A stretch of 64,000 bases of DNA, from positions 261,446 to 325,445 of the forward strand of contig NZ_JADIKM010000005.1 of NCBI RefSeq assembly GCF_044904665.1, written 5' to 3'. The translations under genes were made by a program, and so were the position numbers. The notes beneath the pieces are model-generated. The model did no database searches, had not been told where the DNA came from, and saw only the letters and a program-made list of their open reading frames with translations. Of the stretch, positions 49,186 through 58,047 are shown piece by piece (position 1 is the stretch's first letter; the number at the start of each line of letters is the position of its first letter). The DNA is from Dyella_A ginsengisoli (lineage in GTDB: Bacteria; Pseudomonadota; Gammaproteobacteria; Xanthomonadales; Rhodanobacteraceae).

Positions 49186-50061
49186 GTGAGCAAGCCGCTG
49201 CGCAAGGTCGTGTTCCCCGTCGCCGGACTCGGCACGCGTTTCCTGCCCGCCACCAAGGTGGTGGCCAAGGAAATGCTGCCCGTACTGGATCGTCCGCTGA
49301 TCCAGTACGCCGTGGACGAGGCGGTCGACGCGGGGGCCGACACGCTGATCTTCGTCACCAACCGCTACAAGCACGCCATCGCCGACTACTTCGACAAGGC
49401 CTACGAGCTGGAGGCCAAGTTGCAGGAGAAGGGCAAGGCCGAGCTGCTGGCGATGGTGCAGGGCACGCTGCCCAGGCACGTGCGCGCGATCTTCGTGACC
49501 CAGCCCGAAGCGCTGGGTCTGGGACACGCGGTGCTCTGCGCCAAGCCGGTGGTGGGCGACGAGCCGTTCGGCGTGATCCTGCCCGACGATCTGATCTGGA
49601 ACGGCACCCACCGCGGTGCGCTGGGCCAGATGGCCGATCTGGCGCTGTCGCAGGATGCAGGCGTCATCGCCGTGGAAGAAGTCCCGCACGACGAGACCGA
49701 CAAGTACGGCATCGTCGACGCCACGCCGGTCGACGACCGCAGCGCCGCCATCCGTCACATGGTCGAAAAACCCAAGCCGGCCGACGCGCCGTCGAACCTG
49801 GCGGTGGTCGGCCGCTACGTGCTGCCGGGCCGCATCTTCCAGCTGCTGGAGCAGACCACGCCCGGCGCCGGCGGCGAGATCCAGCTCACCGATGCCATCG
49901 AGGCGCTGCTGAAGGAGCAGGGCAAGGTGCTGGCTTACCGCTTCGAAGGCACGCGCTTCGACTGCGGCAACAAGGCCGGTCTGGTGCGCGCCACCATGCA
50001 CATGGCCATGCAGGATCCCAAGCTGGCGGCGGTGGTGCGGGAGTTCGTCGCCACGCATTGA
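49186..50061 (+). CDS. galU: UTP-glucose-1-phosphate uridylyltransferase
   Basis: GalU makes UDP-glucose (EC 2.7.7.9) for surface polysaccharide and trehalose synthesis. The 291-residue protein has the nucleotide-binding KVVFPVAGLGTRFLPATK, the catalytic PVLDRPLIQYAVDEA and the LPDDLIWN motif. Translation starts with GTG immediately after the stop of the dehydratase gene, with AGGAG nine bases upstream. It completes the polysaccharide precursor run lapA-lapB-transferase-dehydratase-galU. Confidence 0.96.
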   Translation: MSKPLRKVVFPVAGLGTRFLPATKVVAKEMLPVLDRPLIQYAVDEAVDAGADTLIFVTNRYKHAIADYFDKAYELEAKLQEKGKAELLAMVQGTLPRHVRAIFVTQPEALGLGHAVLCAKPVVGDEPFGVILPDDLIWNGTHRGALGQMADLALSQDAGVIAVEEVPHDETDKYGIVDATPVDDRSAAIRHMVEKPKPADAPSNLAVVGRYVLPGRIFQLLEQTTPGAGGEIQLTDAIEALLKEQGKVLAYRFEGTRFDCGNKAGLVRATMHMAMQDPKLAAVVREFVATH

Positions 50062-50205
50062 GCGATTCCCGCGACCGGATCGAGTCATCCGGTCGCGGGC
50101 CGTCCCCGCGCAGCCAGGCGCTTGCCTTGCACGCGGGCACGTAGGTATTCCATCCGCGCGGCGCTATGCTCGCCGCCTTTCCGGTCCCCGGCTCGGCGTC
50201 CCCCC

Positions 50206-51495
50206 ATGCACCCGTCCTCGGCACCCTCCTACTATCGCGCCACCGCCAACCCCTATCCGGCCTTTGCTCCCTTGCAGGGGCGGCGAGAGGCCCGGGTCGC
50301 CATCATCGGCGGCGGCTACGCCGGTTTGAATACCGCGCTCGGGCTGGCCGAGCGTGGCGTCAAGGACGTCGTGCTGCTGGAGCGTGAGCAGGTTGGCTTC
50401 GGTGCCTCCGGGCGCAATGGCGGATTCGTGTTCGGCGGCTATTCGCTGGGCGAGCAGTCGCTGCTCGATCAACTCGGCGAGCCGCGCGCGCGCGCGCTGT
50501 TCGGGCTGACCACCGCCGCCGTGCAGCGCATCCGCGAACGCGTGGCCCGCTATGCGATCGCCTGCGATGCGGTCGACGAGGGCGTGATCTGGGCCAACTG
50601 GTTCCGCGATCCCGGCGTGCTGCGTCAGCGCCAGCAGCTGCTCGCCGAACATTACCGCGTGCACTGGGACTGGCTGGCGCAGAACGAGCTGCGCGAGCGC
50701 GTGCGCAGCTCGCGCTATTTCGACGGCCTGTACGAGCGCGATGCGCTGCACCTGCATCCGCTCAACTACGCCATCGGCCTGGCGCAGGCGGCCGCCGGGC
50801 AAGGCGTGGCGATCCACGAGGCCAGCGGCGCGCGGCGGCTGGAGCGCGAGGGCCTGCGCTGGCGCATCACCACCGCCCAGGGCGAGGTGATAGCCGATCA
50901 GGTGGTGCTGGCCTGCGGCGGGTATCTGGCAGGCCTGCAGAAAACCATCGATCGCGCCGTGCTGCCGATCGCCACCTACGCGATGGTCACCGAGCCGCTG
51001 GGCGATCGTCTGGACGACTGCCTGCACACCCGCGCGGCGATCTACGACAGCCGCTTCGCCTTCGACTACTACCGGCCGCTGCCCGACCGCCGGTTGCTGT
51101 GGGGTGGACGCATTTCGGTGCTCAACCGCTCTCCGCGGGCGGTGCAGCGCCTGCTCACGCGCGACCTGTTGCGCGTGTTCCCCCAGCTCAAGGGCGTGCG
51201 TATCGATTACGCCTGGTCCGGCCTGATGAGCTACGCCCGCCACCAGATGCCGCAGATCGGCAGCGACGGCAGCGGCCTGTGGTGGGCGCAGGCTTTCGGT
51301 GGCCACGGCGTGGCGCCGACCTGCGCGGCCGGCGAACTGCTTGCCGCCGCGATCGCCGAGGGCGACGACGGCTGGAAACAGTTTTCCGATTACGGCCTGC
51401 CCAGCACCCATCGTCCCGCCGGTTTCGCCGCCGCGCAGGCCACCTACTGGTGGCATGAATTCAACGACTGGCTGAAGACGCGACTGGAAGGCTGA
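50206..51495 (+). CDS. FAD-dependent oxidoreductase (DAO family, PuuB-like)
   Basis: The 429-residue flavoprotein has the dinucleotide-binding VAIIGGGYAGLNTALGLAERG from residue 31, the FGASGRNGGFVFGG motif characteristic of gamma-glutamylputrescine oxidase-like enzymes, and a C-terminal FGGHGVAPTCAAGELLA. It should oxidise an amine or amino acid; the substrate is not certain and no other putrescine-pathway gene lies nearby. The ATG at 50206 is preferred over the longer Arg-rich upstream frame. It stands alone between galU and a CsaA-like gene. Confidence 0.88.
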   Translation: MHPSSAPSYYRATANPYPAFAPLQGRREARVAIIGGGYAGLNTALGLAERGVKDVVLLEREQVGFGASGRNGGFVFGGYSLGEQSLLDQLGEPRARALFGLTTAAVQRIRERVARYAIACDAVDEGVIWANWFRDPGVLRQRQQLLAEHYRVHWDWLAQNELRERVRSSRYFDGLYERDALHLHPLNYAIGLAQAAAGQGVAIHEASGARRLEREGLRWRITTAQGEVIADQVVLACGGYLAGLQKTIDRAVLPIATYAMVTEPLGDRLDDCLHTRAAIYDSRFAFDYYRPLPDRRLLWGGRISVLNRSPRAVQRLLTRDLLRVFPQLKGVRIDYAWSGLMSYARHQMPQIGSDGSGLWWAQAFGGHGVAPTCAAGELLAAAIAEGDDGWKQFSDYGLPSTHRPAGFAAAQATYWWHEFNDWLKTRLEG

Positions 51496-51566
51496 GCCGA
51501 TCCGGGCTGGGCGACCAGCGCGATTGCGGTTAACGTGCGGCCTTCTCACGGCGCATCCTTACCCGC

Positions 51567-51917
51567 ATGACTGACATCGTTCCCGCTGCCGAAATCGTCT
51601 GGTCCGATTTCGAGAAAGTTCTCATCGTCGCCGGCACCGTCACCCGGGTGGAAGCGTTTCCCGAAGCGCGACGACCGGCGTGGAAGGTGTGGGCCGATTT
51701 CGGCCCCTGGGGCGAGCGCAAGACCAGTGCCCAGATCGCCGCGCTGTATCGCGCCGAGGATCTCGTCGGGCGGCAGATCGTCGGGGTGATCAATTTTCCC
51801 GAGAAGCAGATCGGTCCGTTCCGCTCGCAGTTCCTGCTGACCGGCTTCCACACCGACGAGGGCGTGGTGATCACCACGGTCGAGCGGCCGGTGCCGAACG
51901 GTGCGCGGCTGAGCTGA
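51567..51917 (+). CDS. tRNA-binding-domain protein (CsaA-like)
   Basis: The 116-residue protein is a stand-alone EMAPII/tRNA-binding OB-fold resembling CsaA, described as an export-related chaperone in Bacillus. Readable family features are WSDFEKVLIVAGTVTRVEAFPEARRPAWKVWADFG, QIVGVINFPEKQIGPFRSQFLLTGF and the final VERPVPNGARL. Its role in this organism is open. It ends nine bases from a convergent MBL hydrolase gene. Confidence 0.9.
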   Translation: MTDIVPAAEIVWSDFEKVLIVAGTVTRVEAFPEARRPAWKVWADFGPWGERKTSAQIAALYRAEDLVGRQIVGVINFPEKQIGPFRSQFLLTGFHTDEGVVITTVERPVPNGARLS

Positions 51918-51926
51918 GGCGCCACC

Positions 51927-52859
51927 TCAGGCGGTGCGATCCAGCCACACCTCCAGCCCCTGCGCATTGAGCGTGATGTCCATGCCCAGCACCAAGCTTT
52001 CCAGCGCCTCGCGGCCCTGCAGCCAGCCGTGCGCCTCGGCGCGGCTGGCATAGAGGTCGGCCAGCGCTGATTTCAGCGTCTCGTGCCGGTTCGGCTTGCC
52101 GTTCGCCTCGCGCGCCAGCGCCACCATGGCATCGATCTGTGCGTGCAGGTCCGCGGCCAGGCGCTCCACCTGTTCCACGCGGCCGTAGTGGGTGAGGTAC
52201 ATCGCTTCGGGCTTCATCGCGAGCAGCCGGTCGATGGAGTCGTGCAGCGCTTCCGGATCGAACTGCACCGGCGAGGTGGTCGGGATGATGAACGCCCCTT
52301 TGTCGGTGTCCAGCTCGCGGTAGGACAGTCCGAACGTGTCGCCGGTGAAGCATGCGTTGGCCTTTTCGTCGTAGATCGCGATGTGGTGCTTCGCGTGGCC
52401 CGGCGTGTCGATGCAAAGCAGCGGCCGATCGCCCAGATGCACGATATGGCCGTCCGGCGCTTCCACCACGCGTTCGGCGGGAATCGGCCGCAGCCGGCCG
52501 TACGTCTCGTCCATCACCGTCTCGCCATACACGGCGCTGGCGCCGGCCCACAGCTGCGAGGGATCGATCATGTGGCGCGCACCGCGCGGGTGCACCACCA
52601 GCTTGGCATGCGGCAATTGCGCCATCAGCTCGCCCGCGCCGCCGGCGTGATCCAGGTGCACGTGGGTGAGGATCAGCCAGTCCACGTGCTCGGGTGTGAG
52701 CCCGGCCTCATCCAGCGCCGCCATCATGCGCGGCACGGCGTAATTGGTGCCGCAATCGATGAAGGCCGCGCGCCCGCCCTCCACCACGAGGTAGGCGGCG
52801 TCGAACTGCTGCCGCACGAAGCCGGTGTCGATGGTGTGGATGCCGTGTTCGTTGCTCAT
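51927..52859 (-). CDS. MBL-fold metallo-hydrolase
   Basis: The 310-residue protein has the metallo-beta-lactamase fold with zinc ligands His66, His68, Asp70 and His71 in THVHLDHAGG and further ligands in DTPGHAKHH and FTGDTFG. The C-terminal 100 residues form a helical extension. The family includes many hydrolases, so the substrate cannot be stated. GGAGG precedes the ATG at 52859. It is divergent from the GFA-family gene. Confidence 0.9.
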   Translation of the reverse strand: MSNEHGIHTIDTGFVRQQFDAAYLVVEGGRAAFIDCGTNYAVPRMMAALDEAGLTPEHVDWLILTHVHLDHAGGAGELMAQLPHAKLVVHPRGARHMIDPSQLWAGASAVYGETVMDETYGRLRPIPAERVVEAPDGHIVHLGDRPLLCIDTPGHAKHHIAIYDEKANACFTGDTFGLSYRELDTDKGAFIIPTTSPVQFDPEALHDSIDRLLAMKPEAMYLTHYGRVEQVERLAADLHAQIDAMVALAREANGKPNRHETLKSALADLYASRAEAHGWLQGREALESLVLGMDITLNAQGLEVWLDRTA

Positions 52860-53035
52860 GCGCGCCTCCGCTGCAATCGAGCGTTCGAGGGTAGCAAGCC
52901 GGGACGTGATGAACAGTTGAACCTTTGTCGGGTATGTCGCGCCCCTGGCGACCGCAAGACCGGCGCGACGGGGCGGGCTTGTCCCACCAACGTGCAAGCG
53001 GCACCCTTTGGGTTTTCCCCCTCGGAGTGACAAGG

Positions 53036-53440
53036 ATGCAGAAGACATACACGGGCAGTTGCCATTGCGGCGCGGTGCGCTTCGAGGCGGACATTGACCT
53101 GGCGGCCGGCACCAACAAGTGCAATTGCTCGATCTGCGCCAAGACCCGCAACTGGAACGTCATCATTCGGCCCGACGCGTTCCGCCTGCTGGCCGGGGAG
53201 GATGCGCAATCGGATTACCAGTTCGGCCGCAAGGCCACGCACCACCTGTTCTGCCGCAGCTGTGGCGTGCGCAGCTTTGCGCGCGGCTACGTGGAGGAGG
53301 TCGGCGGCCACTATGTGGCAGTGCAATTGGCGTCGCTCGACGACGTGGATCCGGCCGAGCTGATCGCCGCGCCGGTGCGCTACGCCGACGGGCGCCACGA
53401 CAACTGGCATCACGCACCAGCCGAAACCCGGCACCTCTGA
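53036..53440 (+). CDS. GFA-family (CENP-V/glutathione-dependent formaldehyde-activating-like) protein
   Basis: This 134-residue zinc protein has the GFA cysteine pattern: Cys9 and Cys11 in GSCHCGAV, Cys29, Cys31 and Cys34 in CNCSICAK, and Cys73 and Cys76 in LFCRSCG. The prototype adds glutathione to formaldehyde, but most family members are of unknown function. The ATG at 53036 is the family start. It is followed by a hairpin terminator shared with the convergent pirin gene. Confidence 0.9.
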   Translation: MQKTYTGSCHCGAVRFEADIDLAAGTNKCNCSICAKTRNWNVIIRPDAFRLLAGEDAQSDYQFGRKATHHLFCRSCGVRSFARGYVEEVGGHYVAVQLASLDDVDPAELIAAPVRYADGRHDNWHHAPAETRHL

Positions 53441-53451
53441 CCAACAAGCAA

Positions 53452-53475
53452 AACGGCGGCCTTGCGGCCGCCGTT
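53452..53475. terminator. Bidirectional hairpin between GFA and pirin genes
   Basis: A perfect 10-bp stem AACGGCGGCC/GGCCGCCGTT with loop TTGC sits 11 bases after the GFA stop and 25 bases from the pirin stop. The flanking A and T runs are short, so it is a moderate terminator for both. Confidence 0.65.
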
Positions 53476-53500
53476 CTCGTCACGTCTCCGTGCGCGCGCC

Positions 53501-54202
53501 TCAGGCTGCGGCGTCCACCAGCACCAGTTCGGCATCTTCCAGCGCCGTCACGCGCAGGGCCGATTCGTTGCGGATGGCCGCGCCGTCGCGGGCATCCAGC
53601 TTCACGCCGTTGATCTCGACCGCGCCGGTCGACGGCACCAGGTACGCCTGCCGTCCGTCAGCCAGCACGTAGGTGGTGCTCTCGCCGGCCTTCAGCGTGG
53701 CGCCCAGCACGCGGGCGTCGGTACGCAGGGGCAGGGCGTCGCCATCGTCGGCAAAGCCACTGGCCAGCGCCACGAACCTGCCCGAGCGCTCGCCGCGCGG
53801 GAACGGCTTGGCACCCCACGAAGGTGGCTTGCCGGTTTCGGTCGGGATGATCCAGATCTGGAAGATCCGTGTGGTGCCCGATTCGAGGTTGTACTCGCTA
53901 TGGGTGATGCCGCTGCCCGCGCTCATCACCTGCACGTCGCCCGCTTCGGTGCGGCCCACGTTGCCGAGGTTGTCGCGGTGGGTGATGGCACCTTCGCGCA
54001 CGTAGGTGATGATCTCCATGTCGCCATGCGAGTGCGGCGGAAAGCCGGTGCCCGGGGCGATGGTGTCGTCGTTCCACACGCGCAGCGCGCCCCAGCCCAT
54101 GCGCTTGGGGTCGTGGTAACTGGCGAACGAGAAGTGGTGCTTGGCGTTGAGCCAGCCGTGGTCGGCGCCGCCGAGGCTGTTGAAGGGTCTGCGTTCAATC
54201 AT
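53501..54202 (-). CDS. Pirin family protein
   Basis: The 233-residue bicupin has the pirin metal site His57, His59, His101 and Glu103 (FPPHSHGDMEII and GSGITHSEYN). Related bacterial pirins such as YhhW have quercetinase activity in vitro; the natural role is uncertain. The ATG at 54202 gives MIERRPFNSLGG, normal for the family. It could be co-transcribed after the quinone reductase gene, 123 bases upstream on the same strand. Confidence 0.93.
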   Translation of the reverse strand: MIERRPFNSLGGADHGWLNAKHHFSFASYHDPKRMGWGALRVWNDDTIAPGTGFPPHSHGDMEIITYVREGAITHRDNLGNVGRTEAGDVQVMSAGSGITHSEYNLESGTTRIFQIWIIPTETGKPPSWGAKPFPRGERSGRFVALASGFADDGDALPLRTDARVLGATLKAGESTTYVLADGRQAYLVPSTGAVEINGVKLDARDGAAIRNESALRVTALEDAELVLVDAAA

Positions 54203-54325
54203 CACGTTCTCCCAGGTGGAGGCGCCGTCTGGCGCCATGGGGAGAACGATAGGCTTGTTTCCGGAATGCGCCTAGATGCGCAAAATGAACTGACTGTTGT
54301 TCAATTAGCTACATTTGGGAAACGA

Positions 54326-55339
54326 TCATCCCTCCCACGCCAGCACGATCTTGCCGATGTGCTGCGAGCTTTCCATGAGCGCATGCGCCTGGGTCGCCTG
54401 TTCGGCCGGGAATACCTGATGGATCACCGGCCGGATCGCCCCGCGCTCGATCAATGGCCACACCACATCGTGCAGCTGCCGCGCGATCGCCGCCTTGAAC
54501 GCCACCGGTCGGTTGCGCAGCGTGGAGCCGGTGATGGTGTGCCGCCGGCGCATCAGCGCGCCGGCGTTGAACTGCACCTCTGTGCCGCCCAGCGTGGCGA
54601 TGATCACCAGCCGGCCGCCCTCGGCCATCGCTTCCAGCTCGCGCGGCACGTAGTCGCCGGCCACCATGTCGAGCACCACGTCCACGCCGCGGCCGTCGGT
54701 GAGCCGCTTCACCTCGGCGACGAAATCCTGCGTGCGGTAATTGATGGCGGTGGCGCCCAGCGCCTCGCAGGCGCGGCACTTGTCGTCGCTGCCGGCGGTG
54801 GCGAACACCCGGTGGCCCAGCGCGTGGGCGATCTGGATCGCGGTCACGCCGATGCCGCTGGAGCCGCCCTGCACCAGCAGCGTTTCGTCCGCGCCGCCTT
54901 CGCCGTGGCCGAGCTGGCCGCGGTCGAACACGTTGCTCCACACGGTGAAATGGTTTTCCGGCAGCGAGGCAGCTTCGACCAGGCTCAGCCCCTTCGGCAC
55001 CGGCAGGCACTGGCCCAGCGGCGCCACCGCGTACTCGGCGTAGCCGCCGCCGGCGAGCAGCGCGCACACCGCATCGCCGGCCTTGAGGCCGAACGGGTTG
55101 GCGCTGTCGAAGTCGCCGTCCACCAGCGTGCCGGCCACCTCCAGTCCCGGCAGGTCGGAGGCGCCGGGCGGCGGCGGGTACTTGCCCTGGCGCTGGAACA
55201 CGTCCGGCCGGTTCACTCCGGATGCCGCCACCTTGATCAGCACCTCGCCCGGGCCAGGCACCGGTCGCGGCCGCTCGCACTCGACGAGCGCTTCGGGGCC
55301 GCCGGGCTGGTGGATTTCGATGGCATGCATGCTGGTCAT
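54326..55339 (-). CDS. NAD(P)H quinone oxidoreductase (PIG3-type, zinc-less MDR)
   Basis: The 337-residue medium-chain reductase lacks the zinc ligands of alcohol dehydrogenases and has the quinone-reductase pattern SGVNRPDVFQRQGKYPPPPGASDLPGLEVAG and a nucleotide-binding LLVQGGSSGIGVTAIQIAHALG. PIG3-type enzymes reduce quinones with NADPH. The ATG at 55339 is preferred because GAGG lies upstream; MHAIEIHQP at 55330 is an alternative. It is divergent from the lipoprotein hydrolase gene. Confidence 0.92.
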   Translation of the reverse strand: MTSMHAIEIHQPGGPEALVECERPRPVPGPGEVLIKVAASGVNRPDVFQRQGKYPPPPGASDLPGLEVAGTLVDGDFDSANPFGLKAGDAVCALLAGGGYAEYAVAPLGQCLPVPKGLSLVEAASLPENHFTVWSNVFDRGQLGHGEGGADETLLVQGGSSGIGVTAIQIAHALGHRVFATAGSDDKCRACEALGATAINYRTQDFVAEVKRLTDGRGVDVVLDMVAGDYVPRELEAMAEGGRLVIIATLGGTEVQFNAGALMRRRHTITGSTLRNRPVAFKAAIARQLHDVVWPLIERGAIRPVIHQVFPAEQATQAHALMESSQHIGKIVLAWEG

Positions 55340-55434
55340 CGTGGCTGCCTCGCAGGTCTCGGAAAGCGGCCATGATCGCCCATCGGTGGTGCAGGGTGCG
55401 ATGTACCCTTGCACCTCCATCGCGGGAGGAGCGC

Positions 55435-57402
55435 ATGCGGCGAGGCTGGCGGACAGTTGCGACACGACGCGTGCCGGCATTCATGCGTCTGGCCCTTGCG
55501 GCCTTGCCGGTCCTGTTCGCGATCCAGCTTGCCGGCTGCGCGCTGGTCCACGTCAAGCAGGACAACCCCCGCACCTACGACGAGAACCGCCGCGGCGACG
55601 TGCTCACCACCGGCGCGCTGAGCTTCGCCACGCGCAATGCGATCTCCCGTCTCGGCCTCGATCCGGACGGGTGCGTCACCGTCGCCAAGCCCTGTATTCA
55701 GGCGCTGCGACAGGCGACCCTGCTCGACAACGACGCGCGCCTCTCGGCGTTGGCCGAGCTGGCGCTGGGCGAGGCACTGAAGGTCGACAAGACCGCGACC
55801 GACACCGACACGCATCGCGTCAGCGGCTATCTCGACGCGGCGCGTTACGCCTACGCCTACCTGTTCTTCGGCGACCGCTCGCCGCGCGAGCGTGCGTTCG
55901 AGGATCGCCAGACCCAGGTGCGCGACGACTACAACTACGCCGTCGAACGGGTGGCCGCGCTGATGTTCGAACAAGGCCAGCGGGCCGGGCGGTTCCATCC
56001 GCCGGTGCCCGGCAGCACCCAGGCGGTGGATGGCTGGCAGCTGCGCTACGGCAACATCGAGCTGGTGCTGCCGCGCGGCGCGCCGAAGCTGGAGGCGATG
56101 GTGCCCGCCTCGCGCCTGCGCATCGACGGGCTGGAAAGCGTCTACCGCCGCGACGGTCTGGGCGCCGAAGTGGTGATGGTGGCGCGCCCCACCGTCCAGG
56201 CCCGGCGCGCCAAGGCCACGCCGTTCGCCGACACCGGCTATCTGCCCGCCACCGTGCTGCTCACTTTCCCCGGCGACTCGCTGGCCGCCGTGCTCGACAC
56301 GCGCGAGGCGGTGGTCGACGCGCTCGATCCGTACCGCCGGGACACTGCGCAAATGGACGGCCAAACGGTGCCGCTGGCCGCCAATTTCAGCGCGCCGTAC
56401 GCCCTGTGGTTGGCCGATTCGGGCTTCGGCCGCAAGGCCATCGACAATCTGCTCGGGCGAGACAACGCGCTCGATCACCCGCGCGTGTTCCTCATGCAGC
56501 CGTACGACCCCGAGCGACTGACCGTGGTGATGATCCACGGCCTGGCGTCCAGCCCCGAGGCCTGGGTGAACCTCGCCAACGAGGTGATGGGCGACGAGGC
56601 GCTGCGCAAGCGCTACCAGATCTGGGAGGTCTACTACCCGACCAACGTGCCGATCCCGGTCAACCTGGTGCAGATCCGCGCGGCGCTGGCGCGGACCTTC
56701 GCCGCGCTCGACCCCAGCGGCACCGCGCCGGCCAGCCACCACGTCACGCTGATCGGGCACAGCATGGGCGGCGTGATCGCGCGGCTGCTGGTGGTCAACA
56801 GTGGCGACACGCTGTGGCAACGCATCTTCCACGCGCCGCCGGATTCGCCGCGGCGCAAGCGGCTCGCCGCGCTGGCGCCGTACCTTTCCATCACGCCGCT
56901 GCCCGGTGTGGACGAGGCGATCTTCCTGGCGGCCCCGCATGCCGGCACGCCGGTGGCCGGGCACTGGTTGGCGCGCATGGCAGCCAAGCTGATCCGCCTG
57001 CCCAAGACCCTGCTCGATGCCACCGCGCGCATTGCCGATGCGCTGGCCGGCGAGCTGCCAGAACAGGCCGCGCTGTTCCGCACCGCCCCCACCGGCGTCG
57101 ACCTGCTGCGCGATACCAACCCGTACCTGCGCGCCACCGCGAAACTGCCGATCGTCCCCGACGTACGCTATCACTCCATCATCGCCCGGCGCAGCGCGGA
57201 AGGGCCGCTGGAACAATCCACCGATGGCTTCGTGCCCTATGCCAGCGCGCATCTCGATGGAGCAGCCAGCGAGAAGGTGATCGTCTCCGGCCACAGCGTG
57301 CAGGAGACGCCGCAGGCGATCCTGGAGATCCGCCGCATCCTGCGCGAGCACGCCGGACTGGGGCAGGGGGATGCGGTGCTGCCTTCATCAGGCGCGCGCT
57401 GA
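55435..57402 (+). CDS. Alpha/beta-hydrolase lipoprotein
   Basis: The 655-residue protein has a signal with lipobox L-A-G-C (Cys35), so it is membrane-anchored on the periplasmic side. The C-terminal half is an alpha/beta hydrolase: VVMIHGLASSPEAWVNLANE forms the oxyanion loop and GHSMGG carries nucleophile Ser443. The N-terminal 300 residues are family-specific. A lipase or esterase role is likely; the substrate is unknown. GGGAGGAG precedes the ATG at 55435; MRLALAALP at residue 17 is an alternative start. Confidence 0.85.
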   Translation: MRRGWRTVATRRVPAFMRLALAALPVLFAIQLAGCALVHVKQDNPRTYDENRRGDVLTTGALSFATRNAISRLGLDPDGCVTVAKPCIQALRQATLLDNDARLSALAELALGEALKVDKTATDTDTHRVSGYLDAARYAYAYLFFGDRSPRERAFEDRQTQVRDDYNYAVERVAALMFEQGQRAGRFHPPVPGSTQAVDGWQLRYGNIELVLPRGAPKLEAMVPASRLRIDGLESVYRRDGLGAEVVMVARPTVQARRAKATPFADTGYLPATVLLTFPGDSLAAVLDTREAVVDALDPYRRDTAQMDGQTVPLAANFSAPYALWLADSGFGRKAIDNLLGRDNALDHPRVFLMQPYDPERLTVVMIHGLASSPEAWVNLANEVMGDEALRKRYQIWEVYYPTNVPIPVNLVQIRAALARTFAALDPSGTAPASHHVTLIGHSMGGVIARLLVVNSGDTLWQRIFHAPPDSPRRKRLAALAPYLSITPLPGVDEAIFLAAPHAGTPVAGHWLARMAAKLIRLPKTLLDATARIADALAGELPEQAALFRTAPTGVDLLRDTNPYLRATAKLPIVPDVRYHSIIARRSAEGPLEQSTDGFVPYASAHLDGAASEKVIVSGHSVQETPQAILEIRRILREHAGLGQGDAVLPSSGAR

Positions 57403-57477
57403 AAAGGTCGGCATGTCCGCACGCTCGGCACGGTGGCCTCGGCGAAGACTCCACCATTGCCCTGAGCTATGCCGTGC

Positions 57478-57698
57478 CAATCCCCTCTCCCTCCGGGAGA
57501 GGGGTCGGGGCGAGGGTTCGGTCGGAGCGAGATTCACTGTCTTGTCGGATCACCCATCGCGTACTGACCGAACCCTCATCCGTCGCTGCGCGCCACCTTC
57601 TCCCGAGGGGAGAAGGAAACGCCCGTGAGGCGATCGATCGTCGTGCAGTCACGCGCATGCCCAGAGCCGGCGCCCCGCTGGCGAAGTCGAAGCGCCGC
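57478..57698. repeat. Intergenic palindromic repeat, copy 1
   Basis: It begins with a hairpin CCCCTCTCCC-TCC-GGGAGAGGGG, continues with GAGGGTTCGGTC that pairs with GACCGAACCCTC about 50 bases on, then a CTTCTCCC/GGGAGAAG hairpin, and ends in a GGCGAAGTCGAAGCGCCGC tail. The same architecture returns 256 bases downstream. The layout resembles REP/MITE-type repeats common in intergenic DNA of xanthomonads and relatives. Confidence 0.8.
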
Positions 57699-57733
57699 AG
57701 CCCGCCAAGCGAACGGAAATCGCAACGCTCCAA

Positions 57734-57990
57734 CAATCCCCTCTCCCTCCGGGAGAGGGGTCGGGGCGAGGGTTCGGTCGGAGCGAGATTCACTGTCCTG
57801 TCGGATCCCCCATCGCGCACCGACCGAACCCTCATCCGTCACTGCGCGCCACCTTCTCCCGGGGGGAGAAGGAAATGCCCGTGAGGCGATCGATCGTCGT
57901 GCAGTCACGCGCGTGCCCAGAGCCGGCGCGCCCTCCCAACCGTTCGCGCAGAGCGTGGCCGGCACCCCGCCGGCGAAGTCGAAGCGCCGC
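57734..57990. repeat. Intergenic palindromic repeat, copy 2
   Basis: It is a near-identical direct copy of the repeat at 57478-57698, differing by scattered single bases over about 200 bases, with a 35-36-base insertion before the shared GGCGAAGTCGAAGCGCCGC tail. The substitutions mostly spare the paired stems. Confidence 0.8.
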
Positions 57991-58047
57991 CGCCCAGTCC
58001 CGTGCCGGCTGGCGCCCCCAGCCATCCACGCCCCCGAGCCGCGCCGC

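Larger units (their letters stand above)
57403..58047. other. Intergenic region with two long repeats
   Basis: The 645 bases between the lipoprotein hydrolase and the FNT channel hold no credible gene. They are filled mainly by two copies of a repeat listed separately. Open frames on both strands here are by-products of the GC-rich repeat. Confidence 0.75.

Noticed and set aside
57403..58047. CRISPR array or tandem satellite at the repeated region
   Set aside because: Only two long copies, 256 bases apart, with internal palindromes and no short regular repeat-spacer pattern; no cas genes in the window.
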